Shown piece by piece: positions 25,895 to 35,350 of a stretch of DNA of 55,286 nucleotides. The stretch is from positions 1 to 55,286 of the forward strand of contig NZ_PHSN01000031.1 in assembly GCF_002871005.1 (NCBI RefSeq). Reading direction: 5' to 3'. The position numbers and the translations under genes are program-made. This stretch comes from Acidimangrovimonas sediminis (GTDB taxonomy: Bacteria > Pseudomonadota > Alphaproteobacteria > Rhodobacterales > Rhodobacteraceae). The notes under the pieces were generated by a model. That model was not told where the DNA came from, made no database searches, and saw only the letters and a program-made list of their open reading frames with translations. Positions within the stretch are counted from its first letter, which is position 1, and the number at the start of each line of letters is the position of its first letter.

Positions 25895-26668
25895 ATGTCA
25901 CAGCCGCTGGTCGAGATGATCGACGTCGAGAAGCATTTCGGAGGGGTCCGCGCGGTCGATCACGTCTCGCTCGATCTCTGCGCTGGTGAGGTGGTGGGGG
26001 TGCTGGGCCACAATGGCGCGGGCAAGTCCTGCCTCATGCGCATGCTCTCGGGCGCCATGGTGCCCTCGGGTGGCGAGATCCGGATCGGCGGCGAGGCGGT
26101 GCAGATGACCAGCCCCAACGACGCTCGCGACCGGGGGATCGAGACGATCTACCAGACGCTGGCGCTGGCCGATCACCTGGACGCGCCCGCCAACCTGTTC
26201 CTTGGCCGCGAGCTGAAGACGCGGTTCGGCAATCTCGACGATACGCGGATGCTGCGCGAGGCGCGCACGGTGCTGGCGCGGCTGAACCCGAATTTCAAGA
26301 ACCTGCGCGATCCGGTCTCGTCGCTGTCGGGCGGGCAGCGGCAGGTGATCGCGATCGCCCGGGCGATCTATTTCGACACGAAGATCCTGATCATGGACGA
26401 ACCGACCGCGGCGCTGGGGCCGTCCGAGACGGCGATGGTCGCCGACCTGATCCGCCAGTTGCGCGACGAGGGGATCGGGATCTTCCTCGTCAGCCACGAC
26501 ATGCACGACGTGTTCGATCTTTGCGACCGGGTGGTCGTGATGAACAAGGGGCGCCTCGTCGGGGCGCATCGTATCGACGAGGTGACCAAGGACGACGTGC
26601 TGAGCCTGATCATCAAGGGCGAGCTGCCCGCCGACTGGAGCGCGCGCAACCTCGCCCCCGCCCTCTGA
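25895..26668 (+). CDS. sugar ABC importer ATPase, single-domain FrcA type
   Basis: This 257-residue protein has one nucleotide-binding domain: Walker [10 protein letters not shown], signature [15 protein letters not shown], Walker [13 protein letters not shown] and H-loop VSHDM. RbsA proteins normally have two domains and about 500 residues; the shorter form matches FrcA of rhizobia and must dimerise. The Cys in place of Thr or Ser after the Walker A Lys-Ser is within family variation. Confidence 0.87.
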   Translation: MSQPLVEMIDVEKHFGGVRAVDHVSLDLCAGEVVGVLGHNGAGKSCLMRMLSGAMVPSGGEIRIGGEAVQMTSPNDARDRGIETIYQTLALADHLDAPANLFLGRELKTRFGNLDDTRMLREARTVLARLNPNFKNLRDPVSSLSGGQRQVIAIARAIYFDTKILIMDEPTAALGPSETAMVADLIRQLRDEGIGIFLVSHDMHDVFDLCDRVVVMNKGRLVGAHRIDEVTKDDVLSLIIKGELPADWSARNLAPAL

Positions 26669-26731
26669 GATTCACCCCCCGGACGGCGCGCCCTGACGGC
26701 GCGCCCGCCGCGATTGCCCCCGAGAAGACAC

Positions 26732-28249
26732 ATGCCCGACACTCCGCTCGCCCTGCGCCTCCACGAGGCCGATAACGTCCTGGTGGCGCTGGCCGCGCTG
26801 TCCCCCGGAACCGAGGTCGAGGGGATCCGCCTGACCGAGGCGATCCCCGCTGGCCACAAGCTGGCGGTGCGCGCCATCGCGGCGGGCACGCCGGTGATGA
26901 AATACGGCCAGATCATCGGCACGGCCACCGCCGACATCGCACCGGGCTGCCATGTCCATGTGCAGAACCTCGGGATGGGAGAGCACAAGCAGGATTACGG
27001 CTTCGGTTCCGCCGCGCATGCCCTGCCGCCGGTCGACACGCCCGCCACCTTCCGGGGCTATCACCGCCCCTCCGGCCGGGTGGGGACGCGCAATTACCTC
27101 GGTATCCTGACCTCGGTGAACTGCGCTGGATCGGTCGCGCGCTTCATCGCCGAGGAGGTCGAGCGTCAGGGCTGGCTGGCGGGGTTCCCGAATATCGACG
27201 GCGTGGTGCCCATCGTCCACGGCACGGGCTGCGGCATGGCGGGCAAGGGAGACGAGGGGTACGAGACGCTGTTCCGCACGTTGGCGGGTTATGGCCACAA
27301 CCCGAATTTCGGCGCAATCCTGATGGTGGGCTTGGGCTGCGAGGTAATGCAGATCCCCGACCTCATCGACCGCCGCGCACTCAGGGACGACGCGCGGTTC
27401 CGCTACATGACGATCCAGCAGACCGGCGGCACGCGGGCGACCGTGGACAAGGGCGTGGCGATCTTGCGCGAACTGGCCGAGGAGGCGAACCGCGCCACCC
27501 GCGAGGAGGCGCCTGCAAGCGCGCTGTCGCTGGGCATGCAATGCGGCGGCTCCGATGGGTATTCCGGGATCACCGCGAACCCGGCGCTGGGGGTCGCGTC
27601 GGACCTGCTGGTGCGCCACGGCGGGATCTCCATCCTGTCCGAGACGTCGGAGATCTATGGGGCCGAACACCTTCTGACCCGCCGCGCGGTGGATGCGCCA
27701 ACGGGCCGCAAGCTCATCGACCTGATCGAGTGGTGGGAGGATTACACCGCCCGCAACAACGGCCAGATGGACAACAACCCCAGCCCCGGCAACAAGCGCG
27801 GCGGGCTGACGACAATCCTTGAGAAAAGCCTTGGCGCCGTGGCCAAGGGCGGATCGGCCCCGCTGGCCGGCGTCTACCGCTACGGCGAACCGATCGACGC
27901 GCCGGGCTTTGCCTTCATGGACAGCCCGGGCTACGATCCCTGTTCGGTCACCGGGCAGATCGCCTCGGGCGCGAACCTCATTGCCTTCACCACCGGACGG
28001 GGAAGCGTGTCGGGATACCGCCCCGTGCCGTGTCTCAAGATCGCCTCGAACGCGGACCTGTGGCGGCGGATGGAACCTGACATGGACGTGAATTGCGGCG
28101 AGGTGCTGGACGGGGTCAGCCTCGAGGACAAGGGCCGCGAGATCTTCGATCTGATGTTGCGCGTAGCCTCCGGGGAGGAGACCAAGAGCGAGGCGCAGGG
28201 GTTCGGCGCGGTGGAATTCGTGCCGTGGCAGATCGGCGCGGTGATGTGA
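26732..28249 (+). CDS. UxaA/GarD-family sugar acid dehydratase
   Basis: This 505-residue altronate-dehydratase-family enzyme removes water from an aldonic acid to give a 2-keto-3-deoxy acid. A SAF domain spans residues 1-95 and the catalytic UxaA/GarD domain the rest: [18 protein letters not shown] near 110, [43 protein letters not shown] near 270 and [15 protein letters not shown] near 350. I chose the second Met ([10 protein letters not shown]). Family members are known to serve non-phosphorylating L-fucose, L-galactose and D-arabinose routes, which fits the surrounding genes; here it would act on L-fuconate. It replaces the enolase-superfamily fuconate dehydratase used elsewhere. Confidence 0.85.
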   Translation: MPDTPLALRLHEADNVLVALAALSPGTEVEGIRLTEAIPAGHKLAVRAIAAGTPVMKYGQIIGTATADIAPGCHVHVQNLGMGEHKQDYGFGSAAHALPPVDTPATFRGYHRPSGRVGTRNYLGILTSVNCAGSVARFIAEEVERQGWLAGFPNIDGVVPIVHGTGCGMAGKGDEGYETLFRTLAGYGHNPNFGAILMVGLGCEVMQIPDLIDRRALRDDARFRYMTIQQTGGTRATVDKGVAILRELAEEANRATREEAPASALSLGMQCGGSDGYSGITANPALGVASDLLVRHGGISILSETSEIYGAEHLLTRRAVDAPTGRKLIDLIEWWEDYTARNNGQMDNNPSPGNKRGGLTTILEKSLGAVAKGGSAPLAGVYRYGEPIDAPGFAFMDSPGYDPCSVTGQIASGANLIAFTTGRGSVSGYRPVPCLKIASNADLWRRMEPDMDVNCGEVLDGVSLEDKGREIFDLMLRVASGEETKSEAQGFGAVEFVPWQIGAVM

Positions 28250-28265
28250 ACGAGGAGGGGACCAG

Positions 28266-28994
28266 ATGTCGGAACGCGAGCTGAAGGGAAAGACGGTGCT
28301 GCTGACGGCGGCGGCGCAGGGTATCGGACGGGCCAGCGCCGAGGCCTTCGTGGCCGCCGGCGCGCGGGTGATCGCGACGGATGTGAACGCGGGGGGGCTT
28401 GCCGGGCTCGAAGGCTGCGAGACGGCGCCGCTCGACGTGCTGGACGGGGCGGCGGTGGCGGCCTTCTGCGCCGAGGTGGGCCCGGTGGACGTGCTGTTCA
28501 ACGTGGCCGGCGTCGTCCATGGCGGCACGATCCTCGAGGCCACCGAGGACGAGATGGATTTCGCCTTCGACCTGAACGTGAAGGCGATGATGCGGATGAT
28601 CCGGGGTGTGCTGCCGGGGATGGCCGAGCGCGGCGCGGGCTGCATCCTGAACATGTCATCGGTCGCCTCGTCGGTGAAGGGGGTGCCCAATCGTTTCGTC
28701 TATTCCGCGACCAAGGCGGCGGTGCTGGGGCTGACCAAGTCGGTGGCCGCCGATTTCGTGGGGCAGGGGATCCGCTGCAACGCGATCTGCCCGGGCACGG
28801 TGCAATCGCCCTCGCTCGACCAGCGGCTGTCGGCCACGGGTGACTACGATGCCGCCCGCGCGGCCTTCATCGCGCGCCAGCCGATGGGGCGCATCGCCGA
28901 GGCCTCGGAAATCGCCGACCTTGCCGTCTACCTGGCCCACGCGACCTATACCACCGGGCAGGCGCATTGCATCGACGGCGGCTGGACGATCTGA
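28266..28994 (+). CDS. SDR dehydrogenase, 2-keto-3-deoxy-L-fuconate type
   Basis: This 242-residue short-chain dehydrogenase has a cofactor motif AAAQGIGRAS near 17-26 (Ala replacing the first Thr-Gly pair), NVAGV near 79, catalytic Ser in NMSSVASS, and YSATK near 147. Directly behind the dehydratase, it probably oxidises 2-keto-3-deoxy-L-fuconate at C4 with NAD. The final hydrolase (to pyruvate and lactate) is not in the window. GAGGAGG precedes the ATG. It ends the plus-strand operon. Confidence 0.85.
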   Translation: MSERELKGKTVLLTAAAQGIGRASAEAFVAAGARVIATDVNAGGLAGLEGCETAPLDVLDGAAVAAFCAEVGPVDVLFNVAGVVHGGTILEATEDEMDFAFDLNVKAMMRMIRGVLPGMAERGAGCILNMSSVASSVKGVPNRFVYSATKAAVLGLTKSVAADFVGQGIRCNAICPGTVQSPSLDQRLSATGDYDAARAAFIARQPMGRIAEASEIADLAVYLAHATYTTGQAHCIDGGWTI

Positions 28995-29016
28995 GGGCGC
29001 AGGGCAGAGCGGAGGG

Positions 29017-29043
29017 CAGCGCCCGACCCGCGGGTGGGCGCTG
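29017..29043. terminator. GC-rich hairpin between convergent operons
   Basis: Arms CAGCGCCC and GGGCGCTG, extended inside by ACCC and GGGT with a single-base bulge, lie 23 bases past the SDR gene and about 100 before the convergent PuuE-like gene stop. There is no T-tract, so it is a hairpin barrier rather than a classical terminator. Confidence 0.45.
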
Positions 29044-29147
29044 GCGTGTCGGTTGTGGTTCGCGCCTGATCGTTTCACGCCCCTTCGGCGTTCGTATGCG
29101 CTGTGGTTGGTAGTCGCGGGGCCGGTCGCCCCGGGCTGTGCCATGCC

Positions 29148-30035
29148 TCAACCCGGGAACAGCTCCGGCCGGGCGTGGCAGAATTTGCTAATCTCGCCGG
29201 CCGTCGTGAACCAGACCTTCTCGCGCGCGCCCAGCATGTGTTCCACCGCCGCACGGAAGCGGCGCAGGCGGAACGGCTGGCCCAGGATGTAGGGATGCAG
29301 CGCGATGCCCATCACCAGCGGCTGGCGCGCGGATTGCTCCAGCATCTCGTCGAAGCTGTCGGTGATCATCTGGGCGAACTCTTCGGACGAGCCCCGCCGC
29401 GCCGCAATCGCCGGGATGTCGTTGAGCTCCTGCGGATAGGGCACCGACAGGATACGCCCGCAGCGGGTCGTCATCCACACCGGCTGGTCGTCCATGCACC
29501 AGTTCATCGTGTAGGTATATCCCGCCTCGGCCAGCAGGTCGGGCGTCACCGCGCTTTCGGCGATCCAGGGGCTCAGCCAGCCCTCGGGCGCGCGGCCCTC
29601 GGCGGCGGTGATCGCCGCCGTGGCTTCCTCGATCAGCGCACGTTCCTCGGCCTCTGGCAGAATGCTCTGGCGTTCGGAATTGCTCCGGCCATGGCCCGCC
29701 ACCTCGTCGCCGCGGGCGCGGAAGGCCGCCATCAGCTCGGGCGCGTAATCGTACATCGCCGAATTCGCCAGCACCGTGACCGGCAAATCGAAGCTGTCGA
29801 ACAGCTCCAGCATCCGCCAGGCGCCGACCCGGTTGCCCCAGTCGCGCCAGGCGTAGTTGAGGACGTCGGGCTGCGGCCCGCCCGGCGCAAGCTCCGCCCC
29901 CAGCCCCTCGCCAAAGGCGAAATGTTCGAGGTTGAGGCCAAAGTAGACCGCCAGCCGCTTGCCCTCCGGCCAGTCGTAATCGGGGCGGCCGGTGATCGGG
30001 CTGTAGCCGTAGCGGCCATGATCGCGAAGGCTCAC
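29148..30035 (-). CDS. PuuE-like polysaccharide-deacetylase-fold hydrolase
   Basis: This 295-residue protein has the NodB-type fold of the cofactor-independent allantoinase PuuE. Shared segments are the opening GRYGYSPITGRPDYDWPEGKRLAVYFGLNLEHF, RVGAWRMLELFDSFDLPVTV, DEVAGHGRSNSE near 115, the substrate loop with PYPQELND near 210, and the helix LVMGIALHPYILGQPFRLRRF near 255. PuuE opens the allantoin ring; here the exact amide is uncertain. I place the start at GTG 30035, which overlaps the upstream stop (GTGA) with GGAGG before it, since no ATG fits. It is last of seven genes in the importer operon. Confidence 0.8.
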   Translation of the reverse strand: MSLRDHGRYGYSPITGRPDYDWPEGKRLAVYFGLNLEHFAFGEGLGAELAPGGPQPDVLNYAWRDWGNRVGAWRMLELFDSFDLPVTVLANSAMYDYAPELMAAFRARGDEVAGHGRSNSERQSILPEAEERALIEEATAAITAAEGRAPEGWLSPWIAESAVTPDLLAEAGYTYTMNWCMDDQPVWMTTRCGRILSVPYPQELNDIPAIAARRGSSEEFAQMITDSFDEMLEQSARQPLVMGIALHPYILGQPFRLRRFRAAVEHMLGAREKVWFTTAGEISKFCHARPELFPG

Positions 30036-30457
30036 AACGGGGCCTCCGCGAGGCCCGCGCGGTCCAGCAGGATCTCGGCGCTGTCGTTCCAGACGTTGGT
30101 CTCGACGATCAGCCCGTCGCGCACGGTGAAGATGTCGATATAGCGGTTGGTCTCGAAGGCGGTGCCGTCGGGCCATTCGCCGTAGAGATAGCCGGTGTTG
30201 TAGACCCGGACATCGCCGCTGATCGGGTCGAGGGCGGCATCGGTCCGCAGGAAGCGCTTTTTCACCCAGGTGTAGCGCTTCGCGTTGAAGGCCGCGCTTT
30301 CGGCGGGCGAGGTGAAGCGGCGCCCCCCGGTGAAGGTGAGGGTGAAGCCCGGTGCGACATGGCGCGCGGCGGCCTCCGGGTCGGGGATCATCGAAAGCTC
30401 CAGGTAGCGTTCCACCACCTCGCGGGCGGTGGCGAGCGGGTCGTCTTGCGGGGTCAT
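30032..30457 (-). CDS. SnoaL/NTF2-like protein
   Basis: This 141-residue protein has the NTF2-like fold typical of SnoaL or ketosteroid-isomerase relatives: an N-terminal helix pair (DPLATAREVVERYLEL, DPEAAARHVAPGFTLTF) and a curved sheet ending IDIFTVRDGLIVETNVWNDSAEILL. Such proteins are small isomerases, hydrolases or binding domains. It starts 14 bases after the racemase stop with AAAGGA before the ATG and overlaps the next gene by four bases. No catalytic residues can be assigned. Confidence 0.75.
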   Translation of the reverse strand: MTPQDDPLATAREVVERYLELSMIPDPEAAARHVAPGFTLTFTGGRRFTSPAESAAFNAKRYTWVKKRFLRTDAALDPISGDVRVYNTGYLYGEWPDGTAFETNRYIDIFTVRDGLIVETNVWNDSAEILLDRAGLAEAPL

Positions 30458-30471
30458 GGGGTGTCCTTTGC

Positions 30472-31131
30472 TCAGGCGGCGGAAAAGCCTACGGCGGCAC
30501 GGGCAAGATAGGCCGCGGCGGCGACGCCGTCGATCAGGCGGATGCCGGTGCGGGCGGCGAGGTCGGGGGCCAGCGCCGACATGCCGGCGCAGCCCAGCAC
30601 CACGGCCTGGGCGCGATCCTCGTCACGCGCAAGCGCGATCTCCTCGGCAATGCGGGCGCGTGCGGGCTCAAGGCCTTCGTCGATCTCCAGCACCGGCAGG
30701 TTCGCCGCCCGGACCGAGGCGCAGGCGCCCGCAAAGCCCTGCTCGCGGATGTTGCTCTCGATCACCGGGATCGACGGATAGGTCGAGGTCACGACGGAGA
30801 AGCGCAGACCCAGCAGAGCCGCCATGAGGTACGACGCCTGTCCGATCCCCAAGACCGGGCAGCCCGCCATCGCCTGGGCCTCGGCCAGGCCCGTGTCGTC
30901 GAAACAGGCGATGACGATGGCCTCGGCGCCGGTGGCGCGGGCCTCGGGGATCCGGGCCAGAAGGCCCGGCACCGCGGCGGCGCCATCAGCGGCGCCCTGG
31001 ATCGCGGGTGGGCCGTCGGTGTTGGTCATGCCGGTGATGGTGGCATCGGGAAGGGCCGCGCGGGCCACCGCCACCACGCTGTCGGTCATCGCCCGGGTGG
31101 AGTTTGGGTTGATGAAGGTGATGCGGGTCAT
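30472..31131 (-). CDS. Asp/Glu/hydantoin racemase family protein
   Basis: This 219-residue two-domain racemase has the paired catalytic cysteines expected for cofactor-independent 1,1-proton transfer: IACFDDTG near residue 78 and VLGCAGMS near 185. The N-terminus RITFINPNSTRAMTDSV is characteristic of hydantoin and allantoin racemases. With a PuuE-like hydrolase two genes on, it could racemise a hydantoin or allantoin-like ring before hydrolysis. It follows the importer permease gene by three bases. Confidence 0.83.
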   Translation of the reverse strand: MTRITFINPNSTRAMTDSVVAVARAALPDATITGMTNTDGPPAIQGAADGAAAVPGLLARIPEARATGAEAIVIACFDDTGLAEAQAMAGCPVLGIGQASYLMAALLGLRFSVVTSTYPSIPVIESNIREQGFAGACASVRAANLPVLEIDEGLEPARARIAEEIALARDEDRAQAVVLGCAGMSALAPDLAARTGIRLIDGVAAAAYLARAAVGFSAA

Positions 31132-31134
31132 CGG

Positions 31135-32034
31135 CTAGACGCCCTTGCCCGCGTCCGATCCGTGGCGGCGGCGCCTACGCTGCACGATCGTCACGACGGT
31201 CAGCACGGTGCCGATCACGGTGAGCGAGATCGCCGTGGTCACCGTGCCGAGCGCGTAGATCGCGGGGGTCGTCACGGTGGTGGTCAGCGCGCGGAGCGTG
31301 ATCGGAAGGGTGTTGTCGGCACCCATCGCCTGGCTCGACCTTGCGATCTCGTCCCAGGACAGGGTGAAGCCGAAGAGGGCGACCCCCGCGATGGCGGGCG
31401 CGATGATCGGCAGGACGACGTGGCGGAAGGCCTGCCACGGCGTCGCGCCCAGGTCGCGGGCGGCCTCCTCGAAGGCGGGGTTGAAGCGGTTGAAGACGGC
31501 GAACATGATCAGCAGGCCGAACGGAAAGGTCCAGCTGAGGTGGGCGCCGAGGCCCGAGGTGAAGAGGCCCATGGTCGTGGTGAAGTTGTCCCAGATCCAT
31601 TCGATGGAATAGGCGTCGCCAAGCGCCTTGACCCCGTCGTCGGCGATGCGGAATTCCAGCGCGATCCCCAGCGAGACGACGATGGAGGGCACGATGAGGC
31701 TGGCGATCGCGGTGTAGAACAGAAGCGTCGCGCCGCGGAAGTTGCGCCGGAAAGCCAGCCCCGCCATGACCGAGGCGACGACCGTCAGGATCGTCACGAC
31801 GATCCCAAGCTTCAGCGAATTCCACAGCGCCCCCCCGATGTCGACCACGCCGATCCCCTGGAAGAGCTGGCGGAACCAGTGCAGCGAGACGCCCCGCATC
31901 GGGAAGGTCAGGCCCCCCTGCGGCCCCTGGAACGACAGGATCAGGATGGTGATCGTGGGCCCGTAGAGGAACACGACGAACAGCGCGAAGAACAGCGCGA
32001 GGGCGAAGAAGGCGGGAGAGCGGCGCTCGTGCAT
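31135..32034 (-). CDS. PotC-type ABC importer permease
   Basis: This 299-residue permease has six hydrophobic segments and the coupling loop EAARDLGATPWQAFRHVVLPIIAPA near 185. The start is the ATG at 32034, two bases after the PotB-type stop; the longer frame is unneeded. It forms the second half of the membrane channel of the ureide/hydantoin-like importer. Confidence 0.85.
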   Translation of the reverse strand: MHERRSPAFFALALFFALFVVFLYGPTITILILSFQGPQGGLTFPMRGVSLHWFRQLFQGIGVVDIGGALWNSLKLGIVVTILTVVASVMAGLAFRRNFRGATLLFYTAIASLIVPSIVVSLGIALEFRIADDGVKALGDAYSIEWIWDNFTTTMGLFTSGLGAHLSWTFPFGLLIMFAVFNRFNPAFEEAARDLGATPWQAFRHVVLPIIAPAIAGVALFGFTLSWDEIARSSQAMGADNTLPITLRALTTTVTTPAIYALGTVTTAISLTVIGTVLTVVTIVQRRRRRHGSDAGKGV

Positions 32035-32036
32035 CG

Positions 32037-32915
32037 TCAGAGCTCCTTGCGGATGTCGACCAGCCGGCTCAGCGCCCAGATCAGGACGAGGACGGTGGCC
32101 AGAAGCACCACGGCATTGGCGGCGGCCAGCGGGAATTGCAGGAAGTTGGTCTGCACCTGAATCACCTTCCCGACGGAGGCGATCTGTTGCCCGCCCATGA
32201 TGCCGATGGTGATGTAATCGCCCATCACCACGGTGATGACGAAGATCGACCCGATGGCGATGCCGGGCTTGCACAGCGGGATCAGCACGTTCCACAGCGT
32301 CTGCCAGGCGGAGGCGCCGGCGTCATGCGCGGCCTCGATCAGCGATTTGTCGATGCGCGCCATGGAGTTGAGGATCGGAATGATCATGAACACGGTGTTG
32401 AGGTGGACGAAGGCCAGCAGCACCGAGAAATGCGAATAGAGCAGCCATTCGATCGGGTGGCTCGTCAGCCCCACGTCCTGAAGCCCCTGGTTGATCAGAC
32501 CGTTGCGCCCCAGAAGCGGGATCCACGAGATCATGCGGATCACGTTCGAGGTCCAGAACGGGATGGTGCACAGGAGGGCGAGGACCACCTGCATGGTGGT
32601 CGTGCGCACCTCGAACACCAGGAAATAGGCGATGGTGAACCCGATCGCGAGGGTCAGCGCCCAAACCTCGGCGCAGAAGATCAGCGTCTGGAGGTAGGTC
32701 GAAAAGGTCGTGCAGAGGCTGGGAAGCTGGGTGAAGCAGCCCGAGAAGATGTCGGTGTAATTCGAGAAGATGAAGGCGGGGCTGATGGAATACTGCGTGT
32801 ATTTCCAGAAGCTTACGATAAGGATCACCCCCAGCGGCACGGCGAAGAACAACAGGAACACAAGCGCCATCGGCGCCGCCTGCCAGTAGGAGGTCTTGGT
32901 GGAGCTCTTTGCCAT
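32037..32915 (-). CDS. PotB-type ABC importer permease
   Basis: This 292-residue permease opens with a short charged stretch and six hydrophobic segments. EAAHDAGASAWQTLWNVLIPLCKPG near 195 is the EAA loop. The ribosome site before ATG 32915 is weak (GCGAAAG). The ATG-proximal region lies about 35 bases after a large hairpin that separates it from the binding-protein gene, a common way to express less permease than binding protein. Confidence 0.83.
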   Translation of the reverse strand: MAKSSTKTSYWQAAPMALVFLLFFAVPLGVILIVSFWKYTQYSISPAFIFSNYTDIFSGCFTQLPSLCTTFSTYLQTLIFCAEVWALTLAIGFTIAYFLVFEVRTTTMQVVLALLCTIPFWTSNVIRMISWIPLLGRNGLINQGLQDVGLTSHPIEWLLYSHFSVLLAFVHLNTVFMIIPILNSMARIDKSLIEAAHDAGASAWQTLWNVLIPLCKPGIAIGSIFVITVVMGDYITIGIMGGQQIASVGKVIQVQTNFLQFPLAAANAVVLLATVLVLIWALSRLVDIRKEL

Positions 32916-32952
32916 GGCCGTTCTTTCGCCGGGAAGGTCTTGCAGGGTTTGG

Positions 32953-32987
32953 GGAGGGCCGCCCCGCACGCATGGGGGCGGCCCTCC
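32953..32987 (-). terminator. attenuating hairpin after the binding-protein gene
   Basis: A 13-bp perfect stem (GGAGGGCCGCCCC and GGGGCGGCCCTCC) with a nine-base loop lies in the 116-base gap between the binding-protein stop and the PotB-type permease. No clear T-tract follows on the minus strand, so it may stabilise the upstream message as well as reduce read-through. Confidence 0.6.
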
Positions 32988-33031
32988 GGTTCAGGCGAGC
33001 CTGAGCCCGCGCATGGAACGGAAGACGGGCC

Positions 33032-34315
33032 TCAGGCCGCGATGAACTCGTTCCACTTCTTCACCATGTACTCGTTCTGATCCATGACCGAGTTCCAGCA
33101 GGCGACATGGCCCATCCGGTCGACGTAGGAGCCGCCGTCGCGCACCGCGCCCGCCTTCTCGATCAGCGTGCCGTCGGGGGCGTGGATGTCCTGCGCGGCG
33201 GGCTTGCCTTCCATCCAGAAATCCCACTCGTAGGGCTTCATGTATTCCTTGGCGGTGTCGAGAACGGCCGAGTAATACCCCTGGCGGTTCAGGTAGGCGC
33301 CGGCCCAGCCCGAGAGGAACCAGTTCACGAATTCATAGGCCGCGTCGATCTTCTTGCCGCGGGTGGTGCGCGGCAGGCCAAAGCCCGAGGCCCAGCCGCG
33401 ATAGCCTTCGGCCAGGCCGGGGTAGGCGCATTTGATGCCCTTGGAACGGACGGCGGTGACGGCGGGCGACCACATCGACTGCAGCACCACCTCGCCCGAG
33501 GCCATCAGGTTGACGCTTTCGTTGAAGTCGGTCCAGAAGGCGCGGAACTGGCCGGCCTTCTTGGCCTTGATCAGGGTCTCGATCGTGAAGTCGATCTCTT
33601 CCTTGGTCTGGTTGCCCTTGTCCTTGTACTTCATCAGCCCGGCGGATTCGATCGCCATGGCCGCGTCCATGATGCCGATCGAGGGGACGTTGATCAGCGC
33701 GGTCTTGCCCTTCAGCTCCGGATCGAGAAGCGCCTTCCAGTGTTCCACCTTGTGGCCGATCAGGTCGGGGCGCATGCCCAGCGTATCGGCGTTGTAGGTG
33801 GTGGGGATCAGGGTGATCCACTCCGTCGGTTCCTTGGCGAAGGACTTGGAATGCTCGCCCTCGAGGTAGAACACCTTGGCGGGCGCGGTGCCCTGCATGC
33901 CGATCTTCTTGCCGTCGACCTCACCCTTGGTGATGACGGTCGCCAGCTTGTCGGAATACTTGATCTTCTTGGCATCCATGCCGATCAGGTTGCCCGAGGG
34001 GACCAGGTTCGGCAGCGAGAAATATTCGCTGTCCACCATGTCGAAGGAGTTCGGCTGCGTGATGATGCGCTTGGCCACCTCGTCGGTGGTGACGGGGATG
34101 TACTCGATGGTGATTCCGGTGTCTTCCTTGCACTTCTTGGCAATCTCGGCCGACTGGTTCACCGCGGTGCCGAGGTAGCGCAGCGTCACGCCCGATTCCG
34201 CGTGGACGGCGGGGGCGCCCAGGATCTGCGCGCCGGCCAGCGTGGCGCCGGCGGCCGCGGTTCCCTTCAGGAACGTGCGGCGATCCACCGATTTGCCGTT
34301 GAGACGATAGGACAT
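33032..34315 (-). CDS. PotD-like periplasmic binding protein, Tat-exported
   Basis: This 427-residue extracellular solute-binding protein has a clear twin-arginine leader (DRRTFLKGTAAAGA, cleavage after VHA near 39). The body shows LRYLGTAVNQSAEIAKKCKEDTGI, FDMVDSEYFSL and SMWSPAVTAVRSKGIK, in the style of spermidine/putrescine-type receptors, but it is longer than PotD (about 350). Substrate is inferred from the downstream racemase and PuuE-like genes to be a ureide or hydantoin-like compound rather than a polyamine. Confidence 0.83.
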   Translation of the reverse strand: MSYRLNGKSVDRRTFLKGTAAAGATLAGAQILGAPAVHAESGVTLRYLGTAVNQSAEIAKKCKEDTGITIEYIPVTTDEVAKRIITQPNSFDMVDSEYFSLPNLVPSGNLIGMDAKKIKYSDKLATVITKGEVDGKKIGMQGTAPAKVFYLEGEHSKSFAKEPTEWITLIPTTYNADTLGMRPDLIGHKVEHWKALLDPELKGKTALINVPSIGIMDAAMAIESAGLMKYKDKGNQTKEEIDFTIETLIKAKKAGQFRAFWTDFNESVNLMASGEVVLQSMWSPAVTAVRSKGIKCAYPGLAEGYRGWASGFGLPRTTRGKKIDAAYEFVNWFLSGWAGAYLNRQGYYSAVLDTAKEYMKPYEWDFWMEGKPAAQDIHAPDGTLIEKAGAVRDGGSYVDRMGHVACWNSVMDQNEYMVKKWNEFIAA

Positions 34316-34366
34316 GGTTACTCTCCTCTGTTGTTCTTTGCGAGTTCTTGCAGGGTCCGGGGCGGG

Positions 34367-35350
34367 TCAGCCTTCCAGCGCGTGCACGTCGGCCTCGGAC
34401 CAGGCGACGTTCGCGGTTTCGCCGATCTCGAAGGGCCGGCTGAAGAAATCCCGCTCGGGCAGGACGACGGTCAGTTCCTCGTCGGCCGGGGTCTTGAGGA
34501 TGATCTGCACGGTGGTGCCCTGGTACTCGATCCCGAAGACGGAGGCAGCGATGCCCTCCGTCCCCTCGCGGCTGAGCTGCATCCGGTCGCTGCGGATCGC
34601 CAAGGCGCGGCCGTCTTGGCGGACGACGTTGTGACCGCCAAGGAAACGGGCGACGAATTCGGTCCGGGGCGTGTTGAACAGCTCGCGCGGCGGGCCTGAT
34701 TGCTCGATCACCGCGTTGTTCATCACGATCACCTCGTCGGCCAGTGCCAGCGCCTCGTCCTGGCCGTGGGTGACGTGGATGAAGGTGATGCCCAGCTCCC
34801 GCTGAAGGCGCTTCAGCTCGGTCCGCATGCGGATCCGCAGGAACGGATCGAGCGCCGAGAGCGGCTCGTCCAGCAGAAGGACCCTGGGTTCGGTGATCAG
34901 CGCGCGGGCGAGCGCGACCCGCTGCTGCTGCCCGCCCGAAAGCTGGTTGGGAAGCCGCGCGGCGTAACGGCCCATGTCCACGAGATCCAGAAGCTCGTCG
35001 GCGCGGGCGTGCCGCTGCGCCTTGCCGACGCCCTTCATCTTGAGAGAGAAGGCCACGTTGTCGCGCACGCTCAGATGCGGGAACAGGGCGTAGCTCTGGA
35101 ACATCATGGCGGTGCCGCGGCCCGCCGGCGGCAGGTTGGAGATATCCGCCTTGTCCAGCAGGATGGCGCCTTCGCTGACCGATTCATGCCCGGCGATCAT
35201 CCGCAGGGTCGACGACTTGCCACAGCCCGAGGGCCCGAGAAGGCAGACATAGGTCCCCGCGGCGATCAGGTGGTTGAGATCGCGCACGGCGACGGTGTCG
35301 CCGTAACGTTTCGTCAGGCGAAAAAGCTCTAGATCAGTCCCCGTGCGCAT
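34367..35350 (-). CDS. PotA-type ABC importer ATPase
   Basis: This 327-residue ATPase has Walker A GPSGCGKSS near 40, Q-loop MMFQSYALFPHL, signature LSGGQQQRVALARAL, Walker B LLLDEPLSALD, H-loop VTHGQDEA (Gly where Asp is usual) and a TOBE-like C-terminus. It is first in the seven-gene operon. The 164 bases upstream, to the hydrolase gene end, are AT-richer than average and presumably hold the promoter, though no clear site was found. Confidence 0.83.
   Translation of the reverse strand: MRTGTDLELFRLTKRYGDTVAVRDLNHLIAAGTYVCLLGPSGCGKSSTLRMIAGHESVSEGAILLDKADISNLPPAGRGTAMMFQSYALFPHLSVRDNVAFSLKMKGVGKAQRHARADELLDLVDMGRYAARLPNQLSGGQQQRVALARALITEPRVLLLDEPLSALDPFLRIRMRTELKRLQRELGITFIHVTHGQDEALALADEVIVMNNAVIEQSGPPRELFNTPRTEFVARFLGGHNVVRQDGRALAIRSDRMQLSREGTEGIAASVFGIEYQGTTVQIILKTPADEELTVVLPERDFFSRPFEIGETANVAWSEADVHALEG

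Noticed and set aside
30352-32160. 602-codon plus-strand frame over the racemase and permease genes
   Set aside because: Charged low-complexity translation typical of antisense to GC-rich genes; the minus strand has catalytic cysteines and membrane helices.
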